Positions 1-5,673 of a stretch of DNA of 6,342 nucleotides are shown piece by piece. The stretch covers positions 1 through 6,342 of the forward strand of contig CAMJHI010000143.1 of NCBI GenBank assembly GCA_946405475.1, given 5' to 3'. Every line of letters starts with the position of its first letter. Positions within the stretch are counted from its first letter, which is position 1. Position numbers and translations under genes: made by a program. Under the pieces are notes generated by a model that was given only the letters and a program-made list of their open reading frames with translations, did not search any database and had not been told where the DNA came from. This DNA comes from an uncultured Clostridia bacterium. Lineage in GTDB: Bacteria; Bacillota; Clostridia; Oscillospirales; Acutalibacteraceae.

Positions 1-397
1 TATTCAGGGAGGACAGTTCCCGCACTGACGAGATCACACCGTTCTGATAAACGGCCGTGCCGCATACACCGACCCGATGTCCGCCCGCCACCGTCACAAA
101 ACCGCTGCACAATTGCTGCTGGTGCGTATGAACGGAGCAGCCGCAGGCGATGCGGAAGCATTCGTCCACATCCTCTTTTGTAACGCAGAACCGTTCGCCG
201 GCGGCGATCAACTGCCGTTGTCCGTTTGAACAAAACGTGATATCCTGTTCCGGCAGACGTACCAGAAGCGGCCGGTCACAGCGCAGGCGGATCTCCTGCG
301 CCGCTTCCTTGACCGGCTGAGGCAATTGCAGCAAAACCGGCCTGAGCCGCGCGCCCGTGCATCGGGCCGCCTCATCAAAAGCGTTGACGTTCCTCAA
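1..397 (-). CDS. spoIIIAA: Stage III sporulation protein AA (SpoIIIAA), N-terminal part, cut by the left window edge
   Basis: This is the first 132 codons of an ATPase-like protein that, in known spore formers, is encoded first in the spoIIIA operon. Its products form the mother-cell side of the SpoIIIA-SpoIIQ channel joining mother cell and forespore during engulfment. The frame reads EIRLR followed by DRPLLV (about residues 35-47), then SGFVTVAGGHRVGV (about 98-111) and VISSVRELSSLN (about 121-132); this order is typical of SpoIIIAA. Full-length proteins are near 300 residues, so the Walker A ATP-binding loop lies outside the window. The start is taken as TTG at 397-395: the frame is closed by TGA about 26 codons upstream and no ATG, GTG or other TTG lies between. 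A GGGAAGGA stretch sits 12 bases upstream, slightly far, and a weaker GGAAG 3 bases upstream. Identity is confident; the exact start is less so. Confidence 0.92.
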   Translation of the reverse strand, partial: MRNVNAFDEAARCTGARLRPVLLQLPQPVKEAAQEIRLRCDRPLLVRLPEQDITFCSNGQRQLIAAGERFCVTKEDVDECFRIACGCSVHTHQQQLCSGFVTVAGGHRVGVCGTAVYQNGVISSVRELSSLN

Positions 398-409
398 ATT
401 CTTCCGCCG

Positions 410-417
410 TCCTTCCC
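410..417 (-). promoter_or_regulatory. Probable ribosome binding site of spoIIIAA
   Basis: The minus strand reads GGGAAGGA, a good match to the anti-Shine-Dalgarno sequence, 12 bases before the TTG at 397. The spacing is long; a second weaker purine stretch, GGAAG (405-401), lies only 3 bases away. Together they support a start at 397, but neither is ideal. Confidence 0.45.
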
Positions 418-441
418 TTTCCCGATTGAAGTGTTCATCAA

Positions 442-471
442 ATCTTATGCGGTCTTGTCCGCCGCTATGAC
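442..471 (-). promoter_or_regulatory. Candidate sigma-E-type promoter for spoIIIAA
   Basis: Read on the minus strand, GTCATAGC (471-464) is followed after 14 bases by CATAAGAT (449-442). These resemble the Bacillus sigma-E elements (-35 near gTCATAtT, -10 CATACA-T) with correct spacing. Transcription would start near 435, giving a leader of about 38 bases before the TTG start. The spoIIIA operon is known to be under sigma-E control in Bacillus subtilis, which supports the reading. The -10 match is only partial, so this is a candidate. Confidence 0.4.
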
Positions 472-488
472 AAAATCAGGAAAAGCAA

Positions 489-517
489 TTGAAAAACCAA
501 ACGCTTTATGATAATAT
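489..517 (+). promoter_or_regulatory. Candidate sigma-A promoter for the yfhO-like gene
   Basis: TTGAAA (489-494) and TAATAT (512-517) are separated by 17 bases; GATAAT (510-515) is a closer -10 match but leaves only a 15-base spacer. The stretch is A/T-rich in an otherwise GC-rich region. Transcription would begin near 524, leaving a leader of roughly 28 bases that holds AAGGA. If correct, the alternative TTG start at 489 lies inside the promoter and cannot be used from this transcript. Confidence 0.45.
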
Positions 518-535
518 AGGAATAATTCTTGTAAT

Positions 536-540
536 AAGGA
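536..540 (+). promoter_or_regulatory. Ribosome binding site of the yfhO-like gene
   Basis: AAGGA lies 11 bases before the TTG at 552. It supports that start over the upstream in-frame TTG at 489, which has only a weak AGGA 8 bases ahead (478-481). Confidence 0.5.
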
Positions 541-551
541 ATGGTGTTGAC

Positions 552-3527
552 TTGAAAAAGAACAATCGTCTGACGGCTGCCGCCGATCGAAACAAATACA
601 GTATTCTGGCGTTCGGCGTCGCGGCTTTTATCATGATCATCGTCTATTACTGCTTTGACGTGATCCCGTTTGGCGACATGACCGTGCTGCGCATGGATAT
701 GTACCACCAATACGGGCCCCTGTTTGCCGAATTCTACGACCGCGTCACACAGGGCAAAAGCCTGCTCTATTCGTGGAATTCCGGTCTCGGCTCGTCTTTC
801 CTGGGCAATTTCAGCAACTATCTGGCCAGCCCGTCCTTTGTGTTTATGCTGCTGCTCGGGCACAAAAATATGCCGGAAGCCATTTCGCTGATGATCCTGT
901 TCAAGGCAGCTTTTTCCGCCGCCTTCTTCTCCTATTATCTGCGCAAGACCACCAACAAAAACGATTTTTCCATCACCGCCTTCGGCGTGCTGTACGCGTT
1001 TTGCGGCTACTTCATCGCCTATTACTGGAACATTATGTGGACCGACGCGTTCACCGTGTTCCCGCTTGTGATGTATGGGCTGGAGTGTCTGGTCTATCAC
1101 GGCAAATGGCGCACCTATCTGTTTTCACTGGCCTTTGTCATGCTGAGCAACTATTACATGGCCTATATCATTTGCCTGTTTTCCGTGCTGTATTTCGCCA
1201 TGTGCTATTTTTCACACTACAGCCTGATGACAAGCTTCACCAGAAAGCATTTTGTCGATGAAGAAGGCAACGAACTGAAAGTGAAGAAAAGCGTCGACCC
1301 CCAGTCGCACCGCTTTTCCTACCGGCTCAAAAACTCCCGTTTTCTGGTCACAGGCTCGCGCTTTGCGCTGGCGTCGATCGGCGCGGCGGCGCTGGCGTCA
1401 TGCTTGCTGATCCCGACCTATTTTGTGCTGAAAAGCTGTTCGGCCACCTCCGGCACGTTCCCCAGCGAAGTCAAGACCTATTTCAACATTCTTGATTTTG
1501 TCGCCAATCACTTTACTTCGCTCGAACCGACCATCCGCAGCAGCGGCGAAGACGTTCTGCCCAACGTCTTCTGCGGCGCTTTAACCATCATGCTCGCGCC
1601 GCTCTACCTCTATTCCAAGCACTATACCGGCTGGGAAAAGGCCGGTTACGTGGGCATGCTCGGCATTCTGTTCGTGAGCTTCAACACCAATATGCTCAAT
1701 TACGTTTGGCACGGCTTCCACTTCCCCAACGACCTGCCCTATCGTTTTTCGTTCGTCTACTGCTTCATTCTGCTGGTCATGGCGTATAAAGCGCTGATCC
1801 ATATCAAGGATTACAGTCCGCGGATGCTGCTGACTGTCGGCATCGTCGCCATGGCATTCCTCATGGTGGTGCAAAAGGTTCAATCCAAGAACGTCACGGA
1901 AGACACCGTCATCATCACCATTGCTTTCTTTGCGTTCTACACGTTCATGCTGGTCATGATGCGCGGCGGCAAATATCAGCAGGGCGCGATGGCGCTGCTG
2001 CTGCTGTGCGGCGTGATTTCGGAAATGGCCATCGGCAACACCTCGCATTACCAGATGCAGCAGGCCAAGAGCTATTATGCCGGTGATTACAATGAGTTCC
2101 GCCAGCTCAAATCCACCCTTGACGCGCGTGAGCCCAACGATCATTACCGCATGGAGCTGACCGACCTGCGCGCCCGCATGGACCCCTCCTGGTACAATTA
2201 CAACGGTCTGTCCGTCTTTTCCTCCATGGCGTATGAAACTACCGCGAACCTGATCCACTATCTCGGCGTTGACGGCAACGTGATCAACAGCTACACCAAC
2301 AACGGCTATCAGACCCCCGTATTCAACATGATGACCTCGCTGAAATATATTGTTGACAACACGACCTCGACGCCGGTGCAGGATGAAAAGCTGTACAGCT
2401 TTGTCGGCGAAAGCAAGGATACCGGCAAATTCAAGGCCTATCAGAACAACTACTGCCTGAACATCGGCTACTGCGTGAACAGCGACGTGCTCGACTGGAG
2501 CTACGATTTCCCCGATCCGTTCACCGTGCAGAACGATTATTTTGAAAAAGCGACGGGGATCGAAGAGGTGTTCACGCGCAAGGAGATCGACGATTTCGAC
2601 CTGATCGGCGTCGACGGCGTTCCCGCGGGGAGCGAATCGGGCGAGATCAGCTATTCCTGCTCTTCGCCGGAAGGTACGTCACTGACGGCGGTTTACAACA
2701 TCCGCGAGAGCCGAAATTATTATATCTATCTGGAAAGCGGCAACCTTGACAACGTCACGATCACGTATGATAACGTCTCCTACTACCACGATTTTGATTC
2801 CGAGCACCTGGTCGGCATCGGCTACGTGGAAGCCGGTACGACCGTCACGGTCGAAATGCCGCTGAAGAGCGACGCGCCGACCTCCGGCCGGATCAATGTT
2901 CAGCTTTTCGGCATGGATATGGACAAATTCGTCATGGGCTACAACAAGCTCAAGGCCGGTGAACTGAACGTTAAAACCTTTACCGACACCAAAATCACCG
3001 GCACGGTTCATGCGAATGAGGATTGCCTGTTCTACACCTCGATCCCCTATGACGAGGGCTGGCACGTCACGGTCGACGGCAAAAAAGTCAGCGTCGATAC
3101 GCTCAGAAAGTGTGAAATCGGCAACGGCTTCCTCGGCTTTTCGCTGACGCAGGGCGACCACAGCATCGAAATGAAATACGTGCCGCGTGGACTGCTGATC
3201 GGCATCGGCGTTTCAGCCTGCACCGTGCTCCTGCTGCTCGTACTGCTGGTCGTGCTGCGCAAGAAACCGTTTATGACAAAACTGATGGCCGGATATTCCG
3301 AAAAGACCGATCACATTTATGAACTGTACGTCGAACCGCAGGAAGAGAGCCTGCCGACGCCGGAAACGGAGGACAGCGAAACAGCGCTGACGGAACCGAT
3401 CGAGCCAGAAACTGCCGAAGAAATCGAAACCCGGCAGCCGGAGACAGAACCGACGACGGAAGCAGACGCCGTTCAGCCGCAAACAGAACCAGACGATGAT
3501 ATTCCGTCAACCGACAGCGCCGAATAA
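552..3527 (+). CDS. YfhO-family polytopic membrane protein (GT-C-like, probable glycosyltransferase of cell-surface polymers)
   Basis: A 991-residue membrane protein of the YfhO family (Pfam YfhO). Characterised relatives are GT-C-type enzymes; B. subtilis YfhO is linked to adding GlcNAc from an undecaprenyl carrier to lipoteichoic acid outside the membrane. The first membrane segment is at about 16-35. The first outer loop carries PFGDMTVLRMDMYHQYGP (39-56), with Asp49 in the usual catalytic-acid position, then GLGSSFLGNFSNYLASP (78-94). About a dozen further hydrophobic segments follow to about 490. Residues 500-875 form a soluble outer domain ending in the family-like IPYDEGWHVTVDGK and GFLGFSL..GDHSIEMKY motifs. 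A last membrane segment is at about 880-903. The final 65 residues are acidic and rich in Pro, Glu and Thr. Start TTG 552 was chosen over in-frame TTG 489 because a promoter appears to cover 489. The polymer substrate cannot be told from sequence. Confidence 0.9.
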   Translation: MKKNNRLTAAADRNKYSILAFGVAAFIMIIVYYCFDVIPFGDMTVLRMDMYHQYGPLFAEFYDRVTQGKSLLYSWNSGLGSSFLGNFSNYLASPSFVFMLLLGHKNMPEAISLMILFKAAFSAAFFSYYLRKTTNKNDFSITAFGVLYAFCGYFIAYYWNIMWTDAFTVFPLVMYGLECLVYHGKWRTYLFSLAFVMLSNYYMAYIICLFSVLYFAMCYFSHYSLMTSFTRKHFVDEEGNELKVKKSVDPQSHRFSYRLKNSRFLVTGSRFALASIGAAALASCLLIPTYFVLKSCSATSGTFPSEVKTYFNILDFVANHFTSLEPTIRSSGEDVLPNVFCGALTIMLAPLYLYSKHYTGWEKAGYVGMLGILFVSFNTNMLNYVWHGFHFPNDLPYRFSFVYCFILLVMAYKALIHIKDYSPRMLLTVGIVAMAFLMVVQKVQSKNVTEDTVIITIAFFAFYTFMLVMMRGGKYQQGAMALLLLCGVISEMAIGNTSHYQMQQAKSYYAGDYNEFRQLKSTLDAREPNDHYRMELTDLRARMDPSWYNYNGLSVFSSMAYETTANLIHYLGVDGNVINSYTNNGYQTPVFNMMTSLKYIVDNTTSTPVQDEKLYSFVGESKDTGKFKAYQNNYCLNIGYCVNSDVLDWSYDFPDPFTVQNDYFEKATGIEEVFTRKEIDDFDLIGVDGVPAGSESGEISYSCSSPEGTSLTAVYNIRESRNYYIYLESGNLDNVTITYDNVSYYHDFDSEHLVGIGYVEAGTTVTVEMPLKSDAPTSGRINVQLFGMDMDKFVMGYNKLKAGELNVKTFTDTKITGTVHANEDCLFYTSIPYDEGWHVTVDGKKVSVDTLRKCEIGNGFLGFSLTQGDHSIEMKYVPRGLLIGIGVSACTVLLLLVLLVVLRKKPFMTKLMAGYSEKTDHIYELYVEPQEESLPTPETEDSETALTEPIEPETAEEIETRQPETEPTTEADAVQPQTEPDDDIPSTDSAE
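3330..3524 (+). other. Acidic Pro/Glu/Thr-rich low-complexity C-terminal tail of the YfhO-like protein
   Basis: This codes for residues 927-991 of the YfhO-like protein. The segment is dominated by Glu, Pro and Thr with short degenerate units of the form PETE, EPIEPETAEE, PETEPTTE and PQTEP. It follows the final membrane segment and a basic stretch (RKKPF), so by the positive-inside rule it should lie in the cytoplasm. It is likely disordered; no domain is recognisable. Confidence 0.8.
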
Positions 3528-3535
3528 ATGACAGC

Positions 3536-3580
3536 AAAAAACAGCCGCCGTGAGCAACTAACTCACAGCGGCTGTTTTTG
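3536..3580. terminator. Bidirectional intrinsic terminator between convergent genes
   Basis: Two 18-base arms (3537-3554 and 3562-3579) pair with a single mismatch around a 7-base loop (CAACTAA). The core is GC-rich (CAGCCGC against GCGGCTG), with an A-run on the left and a T-run on the right, so a U-tract is produced in either direction. It starts 8 bases after the TAA of the yfhO-like gene and lies 6 bases beyond the TAA of the minus-strand NAGLU-like gene, so it should end both transcripts. Confidence 0.88.
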
Positions 3581-3586
3581 ATTCAA

Positions 3587-5656
3587 TTATGAATGGTATT
3601 TGTTCAGCAGCTCCCGCGCGACTGTCAGCGTGTCTTCCCTGCCGACCTTGTCATACTCCGGCGCGTATTCCGAGATCCAGTTGCGCTCCGTCATCGCCAG
3701 TTGGCGGTTGAAATCACTGCCGAGATAAGCGTCTCTGCCAAGCGATTGGTCTTTGGTGCGCTCCGGCAGGCGTTTTTTGAATGAAACCGCCAGATACTCA
3801 AACAGCGCGCGCCAGCGCATGAGATAAAAGGAAACGAGCAAGCCGCCCCATTCTTTCCAGCAGCAATCATACAGGTCGTTGTCGCGGATCGGGCCGAACA
3901 ACGTGATCTGCGCCAGTTGATTGATCTCATAATTCTGGCTTTCCTCATTGGTCGCGCCGCATTTTTTCGCCCGCTGCAGATGATAAGGCAAAGCAAATTC
4001 CTTTTTGGTCATGAGCAGCCGATCAAGGTCTTCGATCAACTGCAAGAATGCGTTGGAATTGGCTTCAAACTGTTCCACGTTTTTGTCATGGAACCCGCGC
4101 AGAGCGGCCTTGCACAGCTCCCCTGCCCGGTTGCTCAGCGCCTGCCGCAAAAAGTCGCACACGTCAAGCTCGTATTCATAGCCTTCCGCTTGAACGGCAA
4201 GCATTTTTTCAACAGCCTCAAACAGCGTTTCATTGTCGTAGCCGACCTCGCAGCCCGCGTCGCCCACAGCCGTGTGATTGGGCATGAGCGAAGGACGTGC
4301 GCAGATGACGCTGCCGCTTTCACGCGCGGGCTGACCGGGACGGTAACAGGTGGTCAGCAGCGCGTCGACGATTTCATTCAAGTCGTCTTCCGTTTGCCAG
4401 CGGTTCGCAAAATACCGCTTCATCCAGTTTTTCGGTTCGGTCGATTCGGCCAGAGAAGAATAAGCATAACGATTATAGCACTCGTTGCTGTCAACACCGT
4501 CGGAAAAGGCGCCGACGCCGCAGAGCAGCGGATGCTCCTGCGCCAACTCATCGAAGGAACGTACGCCCATTTTCGGCATGTCGCCGTGCAGCGCCGTGAC
4601 GCCGCAGCCGTTGTAACGGCTGCAAAGCACAAAAGGAACACCCGCCGGCGCGTCCTGCGGCGAATCGCAGAGAACGAGCAGCCGGTTCGCGTCGAGCGAT
4701 TTCAGCATGGCCGGTTTGGCGGAGGAAGCGCGCATGACCCAAACGGCGTTCTTGTTGTGCGCCGTCATCGCGTGAAGGATCGCCGTGCCGACGCCGGCCA
4801 GGAATGCGTCGCCTTTTTTGGCGGGAGCGTGCGCGTAAAACGGATCCGCCAGATAATAATCGGAATCCCCGATCAGCAGCGACTGATTTTTCAGATACGC
4901 GCTGCCAAGGCGCATGAAAGCCGGATCGCGGGTCGATACCATGTATTGCTCGGAAAACTTGCACCAGGTGTCGGTTTTGGCCAACCTTGCGCGCAGCTTA
5001 GCTTTGATATACAGCCGGGAAACGTAGCCGGAAAAAGCGTGCAGGATCGGCGTCATGCCAAGCTCTTTTTCCCGCTCGAAAATGCGGCGGCCCAGCGCGA
5101 TGCGCGCCTCGACCGTTTCGCGGCGGATCTGCGGCACACAGCCGAAAAAACAGTTGGAAAGCTGCCAGCCCCAGTAGGACGGGCCCGACAATTCGGTCAG
5201 CGCGTAAGATTCGCTCATGCCGGCGTCGAGCATGGTGCGAAACCACACCGCCTCGGAGCCGACTGCGCAAAGCGGCATATTGACGCCGTTCATGGCCATG
5301 TAGTCGATCTCTTTTTCCCAGCGATCCCAATCCCACCAGCAGGCGCCGCAGGAAAAGAACGTATCCTCCATGCAGGTGCGGTGCTCGGCGGCGATCACAA
5401 TCGTTTTCGGTTCCTTCGGCAAAACGAAATCGCGCGTCTTCAGCGCATGATCCGCCGTGAATTCACCGCCGCACCAGTCACGCAAAAAGGCAAAATAGCC
5501 GACCGCCATGCTCACGGCGCAATCGGCCTGCAGCAGCACTTTGTCAGCTTGCGCTTCATAGCGGGCTATGCTGCGCCCCTGCTGCTTTTCGATCGTTTCC
5601 AGCACGAATTTGTCAAGCAGCTCCGGCGTGTTTCGTTTGATCAGTTCTGTTATCAT
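3587..5656 (-). CDS. Divergent alpha-N-acetylglucosaminidase-like (NAGLU/GH89) protein, probable pseudoenzyme or altered-chemistry member
   Basis: A 689-residue protein with the NAGLU layout. Residues 1-90 resemble the N-terminal alpha/beta domain; the central barrel opens with CWWDWDRWEKEIDYMAMNG (106-124) and continues with GSEAVW (133-138), ELGMTPILHAFSGYV (198-212), YYLADPF (267-273) and DGVDSNE (386-392). From about 420 a helical C-terminal domain follows, with NYEINQLAQITLFGP (575-589). GH89 enzymes remove terminal alpha-linked GlcNAc. Aligned by motif to human NAGLU, the acid/base Glu316 (ADTFNE) corresponds to Ala275 (ADPFYA) and the nucleophile Glu446 (APEG) to Asp386 (FSDG); the QGW and IWCMLHNFGG motifs are also altered. 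No signal peptide is seen, so it is probably cytoplasmic. The frame is intact, with AAGGA 7 bases before the ATG, and it follows folD by 17 bases. Family is confident; activity is doubtful. Confidence 0.85.
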   Translation of the reverse strand: MITELIKRNTPELLDKFVLETIEKQQGRSIARYEAQADKVLLQADCAVSMAVGYFAFLRDWCGGEFTADHALKTRDFVLPKEPKTIVIAAEHRTCMEDTFFSCGACWWDWDRWEKEIDYMAMNGVNMPLCAVGSEAVWFRTMLDAGMSESYALTELSGPSYWGWQLSNCFFGCVPQIRRETVEARIALGRRIFEREKELGMTPILHAFSGYVSRLYIKAKLRARLAKTDTWCKFSEQYMVSTRDPAFMRLGSAYLKNQSLLIGDSDYYLADPFYAHAPAKKGDAFLAGVGTAILHAMTAHNKNAVWVMRASSAKPAMLKSLDANRLLVLCDSPQDAPAGVPFVLCSRYNGCGVTALHGDMPKMGVRSFDELAQEHPLLCGVGAFSDGVDSNECYNRYAYSSLAESTEPKNWMKRYFANRWQTEDDLNEIVDALLTTCYRPGQPARESGSVICARPSLMPNHTAVGDAGCEVGYDNETLFEAVEKMLAVQAEGYEYELDVCDFLRQALSNRAGELCKAALRGFHDKNVEQFEANSNAFLQLIEDLDRLLMTKKEFALPYHLQRAKKCGATNEESQNYEINQLAQITLFGPIRDNDLYDCCWKEWGGLLVSFYLMRWRALFEYLAVSFKKRLPERTKDQSLGRDAYLGSDFNRQLAMTERNWISEYAPEYDKVGREDTLTVARELLNKYHS

Positions 5657-5663
5657 AGCTTAA

Positions 5664-5668
5664 TCCTT
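5664..5668 (-). promoter_or_regulatory. Ribosome binding site of the NAGLU-like gene
   Basis: The minus strand reads AAGGA 7 bases before the ATG at 5656-5654, inside the 17-base gap after folD. This fixes the start and shows the gene has its own translation signal within a shared transcript; the gap is too short for a separate promoter. Confidence 0.8.
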
Positions 5669-5673
5669 GTGTT

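Larger units (their letters stand above)
398..551. other. Divergent intergenic control region between spoIIIAA and the yfhO-like gene
   Basis: A 154-base stretch between two divergently read genes, both apparently starting with TTG. It holds a sigma-E-like candidate on the minus strand (442-471) and a sigma-A-like candidate on the plus strand (489-517), whose -35 elements lie 17 bases apart without overlapping. A short inverted repeat, GAATAATTC (520-528), falls near the predicted plus-strand transcription start and could be a small operator, but is too short to call. Confidence 0.6.

Noticed and set aside
394..438. A 14-residue minus-strand mini-frame just upstream of spoIIIAA, as a possible leader peptide.
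   Set aside because: It has no ribosome binding site before its ATG, and the predicted sigma-E transcript would start at or just after the ATG. Kept only as a low-interest remark on TTG starts.
326..511. A 61-codon plus-strand open frame reaching into the divergent region.
   Set aside because: It overlaps the spoIIIAA N-terminus in antisense and crosses the promoter-like region; no convincing ribosome binding site and no recognisable protein.
520..528. Short inverted repeat GAATAATTC near the predicted start of the yfhO-like transcript, as a possible operator.
   Set aside because: Four-base arms in A/T-rich DNA are expected by chance; no second copy was seen.
465..1100. A 211-codon minus-strand open frame under the start of the yfhO-like gene and the divergent region.
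   Set aside because: Shadow of the plus-strand gene: low-complexity His/Gln/Val-rich translation, no recognisable domain, and the plus frame has clear YfhO motifs.
1581..2258. A 225-codon minus-strand open frame inside the yfhO-like gene.
   Set aside because: Codon-bias shadow with a His/Gln-rich translation and no family features.
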